NCBI GenBank assembly: GCA_003117195.1
Contig: BDSI01000182.1
Location: 124,001-188,000, forward strand
Reading direction: 5' to 3'
Source of the DNA: Eudorina sp. 2006-703-Eu-15
Lineage: Eukaryota; Chlorophyta; Chlorophyceae; Chlamydomonadales; Volvocaceae
Length of the DNA: 64,000 nucleotides
Below, piece after piece: positions 45,298-58,376 of the stretch (the first letter of the stretch is position 1; every line of letters starts with the position of its first letter). The notes beneath the pieces were generated by a model. It was given only the letters and a program-made list of their open reading frames with translations. It was not told the origin of the DNA and did no database searches. The translations under genes were made by a program, and so were the position numbers.

Positions 45298-48200
45298 CTG
45301 CGGCGGCGGTGCAGGGCGAGGTTTCTTACACTGAGCGAGGGGCGTTAGGGTTTTACACTCGGACGCGCGAAAGCACAACAGCTAGAGTTGCCTGGGGCGC
45401 CGCGGGCCGGGAGGGCTGGCTTCGCTTCTGAAGTGAACGCGTCAGGTCACGCGCCGCGTGTACGCTGGAGGCCACGAAGGTAACACAGGGTGACGCCTTT
45501 GTTGCAGCATGAAAAAAGTTATATTCCATATTTGCGTCCGAGTACTTTGGAGATTCAGTGTGGGGATGCACACGGGCCTGCGTGCGGGGATGCGCTTACC
45601 AGACGATGCCCGTTTTGGGATGCTACAACGTAAGGGGACTTCTACCGCTTGAGAGACCAGTACCAGGTCATAAGAGGGTTTAATCACATCCTTTCATGAA
45701 ATGACCAACTGTGCGAACCATCGGAACTCATCGTGCAACTTCCTGTCGCACATCACTGCGGGGATACAAACGGATCACCGAGCTGGTCCTCCATTGCAGA
45801 TGCCAGGATTTGCACGCTAAAATGATTAAGTTTTATCCTTACAGGAAATCAGGACTAGGCCTTCAGCTGGTGAAAAGTCCACCTCTTAGGCTAACGACCA
45901 GTGCGAACTGGCGGTCACCAGACACAATTTCCTTAACCAACGACCACCAATATCAGTAGGCATGGACATCATCCCCAGGTTCCGGTTGTTCAGCGGATCT
46001 GCTGAGTGTTGCGCACCTTAAAGTGTGTTTTCGCCCTGATGAACGCCGCCAGCGGTATGTTGGCCTCCTCTGGATTGACATTAAAGCATTGATCGTTGAT
46101 ATGCACCTGCAAGATCCCACTCGGATCTGCGGGGGCCATTGGGAAGTCCAATTACCAAAGTCGACTCAACAAACGGGGTGAACGGCACCAGCTCAACGGT
46201 TCGGTGTGTTTATTTCCTTTGCCAAAGAGCAGTCCTACAAAGTGCACTTACAGCCCTCAAGGTTGTGGTCATAAAGTGCATCCTCCCGCTCGGCCGACGG
46301 TTGGTTCGTACATTGTAACAAATCGACAGAAACTTGTAACCCTACGCCCTGTAATTTAACAATATGGGTTATCCAAAATTTTTTGCATTACTGGCTGCCT
46401 ATATTGAAATCTGGAGGTAACAGATAAGTGCACAGCGAGCCTGTGACAGGGAGCCCGTGCCCGGTGGGCGTCCGATCAGTCGAGTTGCAACCGCCAGTCG
46501 CTGGGTTCCTGGTCACAGGACCCGCCGGAGTAGATGCCAGGTTAGGCATATCAGGTTGCAGCTTGCAAGTAGCCCTCGTCCTGATTGTTTAGTCATAAGT
46601 GCGCTGCGAGCCAAGCAGACATCGTGACTATACATAGCCGGTATATAGCACGCCATGCACAACACTCATGGAAGGAAGCACCTCAAAAACAGGTCCTCGT
46701 GCAGCATAACAGCCGTTCGAGGTCCTGGTGCCGCCGTTTGTGTAAGTCCACAGGCACCCTGCGCAGGCCTGCGCATATAATCCAAGATGCCATGCAACGG
46801 ACATCCATGACAACCCCAGATAATTACATCTACTCGGTGACACATATACCAGTGTCCATTAGGGGAAGAGTGGAATGTGCGACAGCCATGTACGCGCCAC
46901 TGGTAGGAATTTCCCTGGCGAAATCACCAACCAACAGATGCGCACACTAGTTGTGAAGGCACTCGCCGTTTCGGCCCGTTCCCGACATTTATGGTCCGCA
47001 GAGCCAAAGCCGTCACGATTGCCGTTGAAATACTGTGAGAAGGCACGTTGCGGCGTTGATTGTGTTCGGCCCTGTCGTGCACCGTCAGCCCTTACGGCCT
47101 GGTTAGCTGCTTTGCTCGCGCCTGATGGGCGCGACGGTGGCTCAGGACAGGTCCAGAAGTGGAGCAGTTGTCTAGGGTTTGTTCTATCCGTCCCTCGCAA
47201 TGTCGCAAAGCCTGACTTTTCATGTAAGCCAGGAAGATTCCTCCACCGTGCGTGCTGCGGTGCAAAAGTGTATCCGAGCATATCCGAGCTGCAAGATCGC
47301 TTAGGACCCGGCACTTTGTCGCGTGACGTACAGCTGATGAGACGCTGGGCTGACACGCTGTCGGCCCCTGGCTGCTGGGGGTCCCCCGCCCTACGGAAAG
47401 TGACGTTGGCGACCAGACGCAGTGACGCACCCGTAGTCATGTGGGATTCTCGCAGTTGGTGGGATTTCCGTACCAGGCAAGTCAGCCATGCCCCCCCTGG
47501 CTGCGGCAGATTTCAAGGGACGCGCGGCCCAAGCACTCATACTTAGGCTCATACTTAGGCGGGCTGACGATGCAAGTTCTCCGGCGTTCTCCGGGACCAG
47601 GTTTGATGGCGCTGTGGTGATAGAGTGCGGCTGAGATGCATTTGCGTCCTTTCCGCCATTGCTATGGTAGGGCCGGCGGACATGGCGCCGAGATGTGTAC
47701 AGCAGGGTACGGCAGAACATCTGCTGCGGTCCCTAGCTGCCACGCAACACTTCCCAAGCGCAACGTTGTAGGGTAGTAAACCCACTGACACTTCAAATGA
47801 CCTACCTGTGGCAACGCAAGGGCCACACTGCATGTACGCAACTCATGCTAACCTTGCCCATGCATTTACCATGCCCGTCATGGCCCATCCCTGTCCCGGC
47901 CGTTAGAACACCCGGTTGGCCACCTTTGAACGGGTTGCTACGACGAGCCGCTACCACTGTCAATATCCTTGTTGAACAATTGGGACAACTTCTTCATCAT
48001 TAGCTTTCTTATCTCAGAATCCGTGCGTATGCACTCGAGAAATGGCCCGTGGGCCACGACTTGTGCGGCGGACATGAGCAAAGCAACGACGGACGGATGT
48101 CAGGAAAAACAAGCCACCTTGATGAAGAAGGTATTAAAACGTATTGGAAGGTGGATAGTCGCCTGTGATCAAGCAATTGAAAGCACTTGCACCGTGCACC

Positions 48201-48560
48201 GCTTACGCTACGGCCGCAACAAATTGCAAGGAACTACCGAAATGTAACTGTGTGATAGAGCAGCACCTGAGGATGGTGTCATAGTAGGTTAATGCTCGTC
48301 CGGCGTCCTTCCTTGCATAACGAACCGATTATGCCACCATGTGCAGCTGCCTACTGCAGGTTTAGCTACCATGTCAGCTGCCGTTAAATAAATGCCATGT
48401 GCTGGCCTTGCGACCCACAAAAAAAGCTTATCGCGCCGTACACCATCTGCCGCAGGGCCCTCCTTTTCCCAACACTTTAGAACTTGTGACACTCACTAAA
48501 GTTTGCTCTTGACGCTACGTCTTACGTCTTTACCTGAGCCATACATCGCCGTTGCCCACC
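45298..48560. other. AT-richer 3.2-kb stretch without a recognisable gene
   Basis: Distinctly lower GC than its neighbours from about 45480 to 48540. It must contain the missing first exon of the aldehyde oxidase gene and the petC promoter. No reading frame on the - strand resembles the usual start of the family. A TGTAA/TTACA is common here by base composition, so it is not informative. Confidence 0.5.
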
Positions 48561-50095
48561 ATGGCCCTGCTTGCTTCCCGCCGCGCGGCTGCGCCATGCA
48601 AGGCGCAGTCGACCCGCCGCTCGCGCGTCATGCCGGTTGTTCGTGCTGCTGCCGTCTCGTCTGAGGTGCCAGACATGAACAAGCGCAACATCATGAACCT
48701 GATCCTGGCCGGCGGTGCTGCTCTGCCAATTGGCACCCTGGCCCTCGGCTACGGCGCGTTCTTCGTGCCCCCGAGGTGCGCTACCATCACAATCCAGCGG
48801 ACTGAATACTGCAATTATTAACGATGATGCCTACTGGCATACAGCTTGACTTTTAATGGTCAGGGAAGCGTGCGAGGATTTGATGCCTTCACTGGAGCCA
48901 CAAAAACCAGAATCAGCTCTCAGCAGGAATTGAAAAATACGTAATTGACTACATGTCTTTCTTCATATGCTTGCAGCTCTGGCGGAGGCGGCGGTGGCCA
49001 GGCTGCTAAGGACGCTCTGGGCAACGACGTCAAGGCCGACGCCTGGCTCAAGACCCACCAGAAGGGCGACCGCTCCCTGACCCAGGGTCTGAAGGTGTGA
49101 ATATTTTCGAAACTGTTAGAATGCGACTTCTTTTCGGCATCGGTTTGAGTCACGATCAGATTCGGCTTTTCTGATCTTCAGGGAGACCCGACCTACCTGA
49201 TTGTGACCGCCGACGGCACGATCGAGAAGTACGGCCTGAACGCTGTCTGCACTCACCTGGGCTGCGTCGTCCCGTGGGTGGCGGTAAGTGCGTGGTGGTG
49301 AGGGGTGGTTGGGACTGGTTGGGAGTCCTTACCGTGCAGCCGTGTGCCTGGTTCCCGGGCATGAAATCTCGCGGCAATGAGTCTGCGATTGTGTTGTAAT
49401 GGGAAACGGAGCTGGAAGACAGAACACCGGTCACTGGTATGAGGATGACCAATTTACATCAGTAGTCATTTCACGGTGATCCCTGGGTCGAAGTGTCGAG
49501 CGCCAGCGCAACCTAGTAATGCTTCAGCGAGTCCAAAGAACTTCGGGCGTCACGTGCGTGTGTGTGTGTGTGTGTGTGTGTTTAGAGAGACGTAAGAGAG
49601 ATGCGTGTATTTGTGTCCCTTGCTTGGCGACCTGTGTACCAAATGCCGCGACATGAGACCAAGTGAGACTCTGTGCCTTTCTTCGCAGGCCGAGAACAAG
49701 TTCAAGTGCCCGTGCCACGGCTCTCAGTACAACGCTGAGGGCAAGGTGGTTCGCGGCCCTGCTCCGCTGGTAAGTCGGTACACAAGTCGGTACACAGTAC
49801 AACCGCTACTGCTTGAAAATCTAGTTGGCGAGCTACCCTGTCGGTTTCGACTGAGGTGGTTGCGGGATAGGATTGTTGTCATGCGTATTGTCACCTGACT
49901 GCTACCCACCGCGCCTGAAGACAGGAGAAGTCTGACCTAGAACCATTGCATACCGGACACTAACCCCTTCAATTCGTTCTTGTCCCGCAGTCCCTGGCCC
50001 TGGCCCACTGCGACATCAACGACAACGGCATTGTCACCTTCACCACCTGGTCGGAGACTGACTTCCGCACTGGCCTGGAGCCGTGGTGGGCGTAA
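48561..50095 (+). CDS. petC: Chloroplast Rieske iron-sulfur protein of the cytochrome b6f complex
   Basis: Transfers electrons from plastoquinol to cytochrome f in the thylakoid membrane. Five exons: 48561-48775, 48977-49094, 49182-49283, 49689-49769 and 49991-50095, all GT-AG and phase-consistent, giving 206 aa, the normal length. Residues 1-29 form an Arg/Ala/Ser-rich transit peptide ending near [12 protein letters not shown] membrane anchor follows (about 46-68, [22 protein letters not shown]), then a Gly-rich hinge. Box I CTHLGC is in exon 3 and box II CPCHGS in exon 4, holding the cluster's Cys/His ligands and the disulfide. It ends GLEPWWA. The ATG at 48561 is chosen because it begins the transit peptide and has an ACC context. 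Codon use is strongly biased, as expected for an abundant protein. Confidence 0.98.
49557..49580. repeat. (GT)n microsatellite in petC intron 3
   Basis: About 12 GT units. Confidence 0.9.
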
Positions 50096-50155
50096 ATTTG
50101 CCCTCCTCCGCCCGGCCAGTCGGAGGACGTCGCAGTGACGGCGCCCTAGTGGCAG

Positions 50156-50160
50156 TGTAA
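50156..50160 (+). terminator. Poly(A) signal TGTAA of petC
   Basis: Located 61 bases past the petC stop codon. Confidence 0.75.
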
Positions 50161-51148
50161 CTTCATGATTTACGCCTGGCGCGATGCGTTTTGAAGGGGC
50201 CTGGTCCTCGGGTCAAGGCGGGTCGGGTGCTTCTGCCACGCCTTGGCTGTGGCCCCAGCCGCGTTGGGGGAGCGTGAAATTTTCCCGTCTTGACCCTCTT
50301 TTGGAGTGAGTGCAGCAGAGAGTGATTGGAGCTGGTTGCACGAATGGCACCTTCAGGTGTTGTTAGGGGTGTGGGTATGGGGAGGGCGCTACTCGCCGTC
50401 CCGATTGCCAAGCACACCAGATATCGAGACGGAACATTGCGGTTCGTGTCTGGACAGCAGTACATTGTCGGTGATTAAACTGACGTTCCGAAGTTTTACG
50501 GACGGGCATGCTGATATTGGCTCGTGTCGGCTTGTTGCGGGAAGTGCTGCGTGGGGAACACGTCTCCCCTGCGCCGCAGGCAGTTGGCTGTCTCGAACAT
50601 GTCTGTAAAGTTCGTCGAGAAGAATAATGTATGGCCTCGAGGCTACGCCACTCATTGCATCCCGCGATGCAGCGAATCCGCAGACACGATGTAGCGTATT
50701 GAGCCGTAACAGCGTTCCATCCACCCCGCAGCGGTCCTATGGACGGCTGAAAGTTCCGCCCACCCCACGCGCATGAGGGACACATGCCGAGGTACTTCAG
50801 CTGCTTGCACCCTTGGTGTGCCTGCAGTCCACTGCGTGGCCATTGTCTCCGTATGCATCCGAATTCGAGCTGAACGAACCTTAGTCGTGGCTGGAGCGGC
50901 CATGAATTTCCATAGCGCCTACGGAGACTTCTGCCGTACAAGCAAACATCAGTACTTGGTACAGTCTCATGAAGAGTTAGGAATCCATGATTACATTCAT
51001 GAGTGATCAGAATGATAAACCTAAGCGATCAGTCTGCAAAGGCCTGTTGCAGCAGCGGCCTACAAGCCCCTATCCGTAATAACGAACTTGCTCCCGACAG
51101 CTATCGTCTTCGCCGTCCGCATCGTCCGCCCTAGAAGCAGATGAATCT
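50161..51148. other. Intergenic, between petC and the sulfotransferase gene
   Basis: No ORF with coding bias. Should carry the promoter and 5' UTR of the 51149 gene. Confidence 0.45.
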
Positions 51149-54100
51149 ATGCAGTTTTCTAGCATTTTTCATGTTTCAATTCGCTTGCCAAAAAGCATGA
51201 TTGCCGGCCTCCTCCTGTTCGTGCCGCTTCTCTGCTTCGGTCAAGCCGCTGCAACGCCACTCATACCTCACTTCAACTGTAAAAAGATCGCATTTTATAA
51301 GGTTAGTAATCTGTTGTCCGCGCCTTACCCTGAAACCGTTCGCTCCTCCGTCAACGCTCACAGCAAGGTCTCCTTCCCCCACCATTCGCCCCCCGTGCCC
51401 CTGCAAACCCGTCGCATCCGGCCTCCATACCCTAGACCCACAAAGCGGGCTCCACCACTCTGGGCGGTGTGCTGTTCCGCGTCGCCGTGTCCTCCAACCT
51501 GTCCCTCTACACCACTCGCGGCTCCCACTACATCTCCCTGGGCTTCAAGGAGAACACGGCCCTGCTGGGCGCCTCCGACCTGGTACTCCAACACATCCGC
51601 CACACCGACGCACCCGCCTTCCATGCCGCCACACGCGCCTTCTACGGTCGCGCGCTGGGCACCGCCTCCTACGGCTTCCTCAGCGTGCTGCGCCAGCCCG
51701 TAGACCGGTGAGGAGGGAAGGGAAGGGAGCGGGCTGACACGTCGGACGCCGTGGACTGGACGGCAGCGGGGGAGTCCGGGGGGCCGCCGGAGGTGGGGAG
51801 GGGCGCTCCCGGATCACTGGCTGTATGCCGAGTGGGGATGGGGAGGGGTGGATAGGACGGCAAAGCGGCTAGTGGCGCCTGACCACTAAGGACGGAGGCC
51901 AGCAAGTGCGCGACAACCGCCACGCTGTCTTCCAAGACAACCCTCTAGCACTTGCCGTACGAGTCCATGGGCGCACAAGCCACTTTGGCCTCCACTGCAG
52001 ACTGCACTTAATGAACGAGCCCTCCCCCCTTCGGGCGGCTCGGGCCCCTGGCGGTCCCCCGCGTGCCCCCCTCGCGCGCAGCTACATCAGCGACTTCCAC
52101 TACTACGCGGAGCCTGACGCCCGCAGGGCGGGGCGCTCCGTGACCCTGCGGCAGTACGCGGCCGCGGGCGAGGGCGGCAATCGCATGGCCGGGGAGTTCT
52201 CCGTGAGGACGGTGACGGAGGCGCTGCAGTTCGTGGCGGGGGAGATGCAGGCGGATGGTGGGTGCGCGGGGGGCGGGTCGGAGGGGCGGGGGCCTGCAGC
52301 AGCAGCAGCAGCCGGTGCGTGAAGGCGAGGCCTACTTTGGCGTTTGCGTGGTATTGCACCCTGACAGGCGCGGAGCCTCACCACCCTAACCCACACGTAT
52401 TGGACGGCCCCAAGTGGCCCCAAGAGGCTCACCCTGCTGCGCACCCAACCGCGGCCGCATCGCCCTGCCCGCTGGCCCCTGTCCGCCCGCACACGCCACC
52501 AGGCCTGTTCCTGCCCCTGGAGCTCCTGGATTACGGCTTGGCGATGCTGGCGGCGCACTGCAGCTGGCGGCTGAGCCAGGTGCTCTACCTGCCCGCGAAC
52601 TCCAACACGGCGGGCGCGGAGAGGTGCGTGTGCCCCCGGGGGTGGGCGCCGGCGGCTGGCTGGACTGGAAGGTGGACGGGGAGGTGGCCTGGGGGTTTCG
52701 GAGGACAGAGGGTTGGACAGGCAGGGCCGTCTGAGCAGCATCAAAGGGGCGGGGCAGGGCCAGCCTTGGTTGGACCACCGTGCGCCTCTCGGCCTGTTCC
52801 TTGGGAGCCGGAGAGATACGGTATGCTGGACGGTGCCTGTTGTTGTTGTTGTTGATGATGATGTCGATTACCGGATTACGTGGCGGCAGGTTTGGCAACG
52901 TGACGCTGGCGGCTCGCCCCACCCTGACCCAGCTGGCGGAGGAGGACCGCCCCCTGCTGGACCGCATCGCCGCCATCAATGGCGTGGACGCCGTACTGTA
53001 CGGCGCCGCGGTCGGACAGCTGCTGGCGCGGCTGCAGCGGGGCGCCGGCGGTGGCGGTGGAACCGCGGCGGCCGCGTCGCCTTCTAGCCTCATGTCGGCG
53101 GCGGTGCGCCTGACCGCGGTGCGCAACGGGCTGGAGGCCGAGTGCCGGGCCCTGCGCCGACCTGTGGCGGACTCAGCCGACACGGTGACCCGGCAGCGGC
53201 GCCTGGACGCAGCGGGTTTGGCTTCCCCCCAGACCTCCCCGGGTGATCTGGCGGGGTTATGTGCTTGGTACTCGATGCCGGACAGCGTGTACGAACGAAT
53301 GCCCAGCCCCGAAACCGGCCGTGTACGACCCGAAGACGTACTGCCTCCGCCCTGGCCGGGCGGCAGCGGCAGCACCCCCGGGGCTTCCTGGCGCGTGGGC
53401 GACCTGCTGCGCGCCGCCGATGCTCACTTTGCAGCGTACGATAACGGCTCGTCCTTGCCGTACTTCCACAGTTTGCTGGCCGTTAGGGTAAGGCAGCCGA
53501 CGGCTGCAGAGACTGAGCTTGTGTACGGCGACGGCGGCGGCGCCGATGAATCGCGGATGCTGGCGGCGGCAGTACGGCTGTGGGCTCTGCACCACGCCAG
53601 GGAGGGTCTGCACCACCTAGTCTTCTTCATGGACGCTGAAACCGACCCAAAGGTTGAACGGCTTGTACGGCAAACAGCAGAGGCGGCGACTGCGGCGGCC
53701 GAGGGGCGAGAGGCGGACGGCTTCAGTGGCGGTGAGGAGTCGCCATACACGACCGTATCTGTCTTGCATTGCGCGACAGCCGCCGCTGCCAACGTCAGCG
53801 ACGACGATACGGGCAGCAGCAGCAGCAGCGGCAGCAGCAGCAGCGCCTGCGACTCGACCGAGTATCAGGACCTTGTCTCCAGGTCCCGCTGGTCTGCCGC
53901 ACTGTCGGGCCTTACAGACTTCATGTACGGCACCAGGGGAAGTGTACGGAGCGTCCTGCTGTCGTACGAGAGCACGCTGCCTGCCGCCGGGGCGATATGC
54001 GCGCCGCTGGCGCCGTGGCGGACATCGCCCCCCGGGGTGCAGGTGGGCTGGTCCGGCGGGGGGGGAGGGGCCGGGGCCCGGGTCCGCCGCCGGGGCAGTG

Positions 54101-54867
54101 ACGGCGGCGGCAGTGATGGGGGGGCGCAGACGTCCCATGACAAGGCCCAGGAGGCGGGCGGGGACGAGCAAGACGAAGGGCAGGATCGCGGAGGGGCAGA
54201 CGGCGAGCCGAGCTCTGATACACGGCGCAGTGCACTGACGGCGGTGGAGACGGCCGCGCGGCGCTCGGCAGGCACGCGGCGGGAGGGCACGGCATCGCAG
54301 CCTCAAGGGGAGCAGCGCAGGGACGACGATGCAGGCGGCAGCAGCAGGCGGAGCGACCCGCGGGTCACCGAGGACAGCTGGGACGAGGCCGTTGCGGTAA
54401 TGGGCGGCAGCGGGTCACAGAGGCGGCGGAGGCGGCGGCGGGGACAGCAGTCGCACGAAGATACTGGCCAGGACGAGGCCGTAGCTCATCGGCATCTGCA
54501 GGATCTAGAATCCGCGGAGCCGGCCGCCGGCAGCACCGCGCGCGGCGGCGCCGCCGGGAGCCCGATGTGCCTGCGGCCTGCCTGCAGTCTGAGCACCAGG
54601 GACTCCCTCCGATGCGTCATGGTACGGGCCATGCCGTTGATGGGGCGCACGCGGCCGTACACGTCGCACGGCGAAGCTCTGCCTGAAGGCAGATCGTCGT
54701 ACAGGGTGTGGTACCGCGGCCCCGAACAGCAGCGGCTGGAGGTGGCGCGGCTGACGCCGCCGTCGGCGACGGACCAGCAGCTAGCCGCGGAGGCGGTGGA
54801 GGCGGGGCTGGCGTTCCGATGTGCTCGAGCGCCCCGTCCCCGTCTGAGGGTGCCCTGGTGCGGCTAG
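51149..54867 (+). CDS. Galactose-3-O-sulfotransferase family protein, type II membrane, 848 aa
   Basis: Transfers sulfate from PAPS to carbohydrate hydroxyls, presumably in the Golgi. Exons: 51149-51301, 51436-51707, 52082-52257, 52503-52623 and 52890-54867, in phase. A signal anchor lies at about residues 17-32 (MIAGLLLFVPLLCFG). The exon 1/2 junction builds the PAPS-binding loop: KKIAFYK joined to THKAGSTTLGG, matching the THKTxSST motif of the Gal-3-O-sulfotransferase family. The second PAPS motif is SVLRQPVDR at the end of exon 2, followed by a YISDFHYYAEP segment. Exons 3-5 give the rest of the fold (VTEALQFV, FLPLELLDYGLAML, LYLPANSNTAG). Residues ~450-800 are disordered and low-complexity, doubling the family's usual ~420 aa; the last exon may hide introns. 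Volvocine extracellular matrix glycoproteins are heavily sulfated, so a matrix role is plausible. Confidence 0.75.
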
Positions 54868-55702
54868 CTCGGGGGGAAGGAGGCGGGGAAGGGATAGGAA
54901 GGGAAGATGTGACGGGATGGGTAGGGAGGGCCGCCGTCATGCTCGGGGCCACAAACAGGGCAGAAGAGGCAGGGCGAGGTGACGAGGTCCGAGGGCGCAA
55001 AGGACGCGCCGTAGGGTGCCGTGCACGGTCAATTCGAATGAGTGCCGGCTGCCGGGGGGGGAGTGAGCGCCCTCCATCCGTGCGGGCCCCTGCGACGCCG
55101 CGCACTGTATGACCTCCTTTCGGTTTGTCCCTGTGCCAAGGTTTGTATTTGCGTGGCCCGGGACGCACGCCGGATGAATGCCGTCTGGGTTGTTGTCTGG
55201 AGGATACCTTGCCCGGAGGCGGGTAGCCCGGCTAAGTAGAGCTCTGGTAGCGGGGCGACTGCACGCCCGAGGTGACATTGGCTTCTGAAAGGAAGCGCCG
55301 TCAAGGGGCCACACCAGGAAGGGGGCACTTGGCAGGACAGGACAGGGCAAGGCCGCCGTAGCAAAACCACCGGAGTTCGTAACGTGCGCTGGTACCCATG
55401 CAAACAATAACATGGTATGATCAACGTTGTTGCAAGCGCGCTCTGACATGGTCGGCAGCCCAACAGGCAGCGGTGGTTAACACTGACCATATCTGCGCTA
55501 ACGGAAAACGGAATAGTCGTGACAATGTGTCATGATCCGTGAAAATCTGTGGTAACGCATCTATATCGTTCTATAATTTATTTCGATTGACGATCGCTTT
55601 ACTAACTGCCGAAAGTAACTTGATGCATGTAGAGGTACTTGACAGTAACTTTCTGTGTTCGGGCCACGTTCGTTGTAGTTTTGCGCATATGCGAGCTGCG
55701 TC
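54868..55702. other. Intergenic, no gene seen
   Basis: 3' UTR of the sulfotransferase gene (no TGTAA found) and, from about 55490, an AT-rich stretch that probably serves as the GST promoter. Confidence 0.45.
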
Positions 55703-58007
55703 ATGATAACTCAATTTGCGCCTTTACGTTATGATGCAAAACCCTTAAGACTTTCGTCAATCAACCGGGCAAACTGTACCGGTAGGAACGCTGCAGCATC
55801 ATCGCCCACGATCCCCAAACCAGGAATGAAAATAAAGAAGCTCGAGCTTTATGACGACCCGCACAGCGAGTTTAGCGCCAAGGTCAAGGTGGCGTTGTTC
55901 GCCAAGGGACTGGAGTGGACCTCGCTGGCGGTGCCCTGCGCCAGCAGCAAGAGCCCGGAGTTCCTCGCAGTGAACCCACTCGGCAAGATCCCGGTGCTCT
56001 GCGTCACCCTGGAGGACGGCCGCAGGGAGGTACGGCACGTACAGAAGCGTTGGGTACGGCATGTGCATCAAGTGCGGAGTTGGGGCGCTGCAGGACTGCG
56101 CCAGTCTAGGTCCAACAGCTGCCCGACGCCATGGCAGCTATGCCTGCTAGGGGCCTTACCGGCCTTTGCTTGGAGGCCCCCTCCCACCCGTGCGAGGTCT
56201 CCATGTATAGTACCGGGCGGGCAGCCCAACGCGAGGTACCCGGGTGTACTCCATGGCTGCAAGGGGACGATTGCATACAAGGGGTCCTCAGGGGACGGCC
56301 AGCCGCTGGCGTTGTGGGTGTGGGGTGCGCTCAAGGTCTCGCCGGCCCGCACCCGAATCCTGCGTAAACCCCAAACCCGCGCCGCGCCGTGTACGGCAAT
56401 CTTGATGCGCCTTGGTCGCTATGCCCTTAGGCGCACCTTACACCTCAAACGCCGTGCTATTATCGTGTTACCCACTCTTGTTGCCAGGTGGTGTTTGAAA
56501 GTGAGGTCATCCTGGAGTACCTGGAGGATCAGTACCCCCAGCCGCCGCTGCTGCCGGGCGACCCGCTGCAGCGAAGCAAGGCAAGCTCTGACGGCGGCGC
56601 CCGCGCACCGGTGCTCCCGGGGGCCGGTGGGGGTGGGGAGGGGAGAGGGGGGGACAAGGCCCTCCGAGTGGGCTTGAGGTCCAGCGGGCGGAGCACTGGC
56701 GGGTTGGGCGCGGCTGGGCTGTCTGCGGCTGCAAGGCTCGAGTATGACGGGTGACCCCTCACCGATCTCTCTGACGGCAGGGAGGGGGCAGGGAGGCGGC
56801 AGGGAGGGGGCAGGGAGGGGTCACAGCATCGGAGTGCGGTGTGAGGCCCGTGGCACCAAGTGCTGGTCGGGATCCCCGGTCTGCATGCCGTGTGGTGAGG
56901 TGTGGTGTGGTGGAGGAACACCCGTGGGGACTCAGGACCGAGCAGGGTCTCCTCCGGCCTCGCTCTCACCTGACCCGCCTCCTTCTTATCACGGTATACG
57001 CTCACGATAGCCCTATATGGGCTGTTGACCGCCACCCCCTTCCGGATGCGGCCCTCTTTGCTCCAGCCCGCCATTCGCTGGCCCCTTCTCCCAATCGCGT
57101 GTGTGTGTAGGCCCGGCTCATCTCCCGCTTCCACGACTTGTACTTGGAGCCAGCTCTGCGGCGGCTGTACCCGCAGGTCGCCCCCTCCGTCCGGTCGGAG
57201 GCAGTGGTGAAGGTGCGGGGGGGGGCTCGGGGCTGGCTGGCGAGGGACGACGGGGCACGAAGCCGGTGTGGATCGCCCTGGGTGTGAAAACCTCTGATGT
57301 ATGTTGACGACAGGGCTCATATGCATATGCATGTGCATGTGTGAGCAACCGGTCCCGTATCCGAGGGGGGGGAGATCACCTGTGCCGCCGCGACGCCGCG
57401 CGGTGGTTCAGAGACACACCGCGTGCACCACTGCCAAGGGGCATCCTCGGCCGCAGCGCATCGTCCACGGCCCACCCCCCTCACCAACGTGACCTGCACC
57501 GCGCCGTGGACCCCGCGCGGGACATCCCTGACAGCCGACGCCTCCTCACATTGCGAGGAGAGATGGATCACGCCACCAGGGCGCACAGGCCAAGTACCAC
57601 ACCCGCACCGACACCGCATCCTGGGGCCCAATGCAACGACGCATTATTATAGATTATTATAGGATGTTGAAGCGGACGCATTGTGGGGGTTACACGGACG
57701 TGCACCGCAGGAGGCGGCTGCCGCTGTCCACACTCGACTGGCTGAGCTGGCGGATCTGCTGCCCGCCGGCCCCTCCCTGGCGCTGACCGACGGCGACCTG
57801 ACGCTGGCGGACTGCGCCTACCCCGCCCTGCTCTTCTACGCGGAGCTCATCCTGCCGGCGCTGGGGCAGGCGCCCCCCGACTACGAGGGGCTGCCCCGGC
57901 TGGGGCGCTTCCGGGAGGCGCTGTGGGCGCAGCCGGCGGTGCAGCGGGTGCTGGAGCAGCTGCGGCCTGCGGGGGAGGAGTGGCTGGAGAGGAAGCTGCG
58001 GAGCTGA
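55703..58007 (+). CDS. Glutathione S-transferase
   Basis: Conjugates or reduces substrates using glutathione. Exons: 55703-56029, 56488-56580, 57111-57212 and 57663-58007, phase 0 throughout, 288 aa. From the second Met at 55826 it would be 247 aa, the usual GST length; the extra 41 residues (Ser/Arg/Ala-rich) could be an organelle-targeting peptide. The thioredoxin-like N-domain has a SEFSAKVKVALFAKGLEW helix with a possible catalytic Ser, NPLGKIPVL with the cis-Pro, and FESEVILEYLED for the glutathione gamma-glutamyl group. The C-domain includes a LADCAYPALLF helix with the structural Asp typical of the family. Intron 1 begins GTACGGC. Intron 2 has a GC donor (AAG|GCAAGC). The class (zeta/lambda/omega-like) cannot be assigned by eye. 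Confidence 0.92.
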
Positions 58008-58124
58008 AACAGGACCACATTTGTTTGAATCTCTTTTTCCATCGTGATCTCTGGACGTTGGAGACGGAGGGGCTGAGTGAAATAAAGGATGCGTCATGGC
58101 AGTGACGTGCTGGTAGGGGCGATC

Positions 58125-58151
58125 TGGTCCGGTCCGGTCCGGTCCGGTCCG
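58125..58151. repeat. (GGTCC)n short array
   Basis: Five GGTCC units in the 3' UTR of the GST gene. Confidence 0.85.
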
Positions 58152-58371
58152 GGACAGCCCCTAGGTCGCATGACCCTGTGGGCATCGCATCCCCTTCCCC
58201 CTCAACGCCGTGTGGGGCAACCAGCCGGGTCGCCCCGAGTGGAGTGGGAAGCCTCCGGTGGCGGCATCGTCATGAGTGGCAGTGCTGCCATGAGGTTCAG
58301 GCATGTCGCCGACACTCACCCAGGCATGACACGACATGAGGCAGACGGGGACGCAGCCGCGAGAGCGTGTT

Positions 58372-58376
58372 TGTAA
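58372..58376 (+). terminator. Poly(A) signal TGTAA of the GST gene
   Basis: 365 bases past the GST stop. The convergent gene on the other strand ends at 58580, leaving only about 200 bases between the two transcripts. Confidence 0.6.

Noticed and set aside
46585..48492. Several ORFs of 60-220 codons on both strands upstream of petC
   Set aside because: Codon use is not volvocine-like, there are no domains, and they overlap each other in conflicting frames.
51201..51737. 178-aa ORF overlapping the sulfotransferase exons 1-2
   Set aside because: Wrong frame. It reads through the intron and lacks the PAPS motifs that the spliced frame has.
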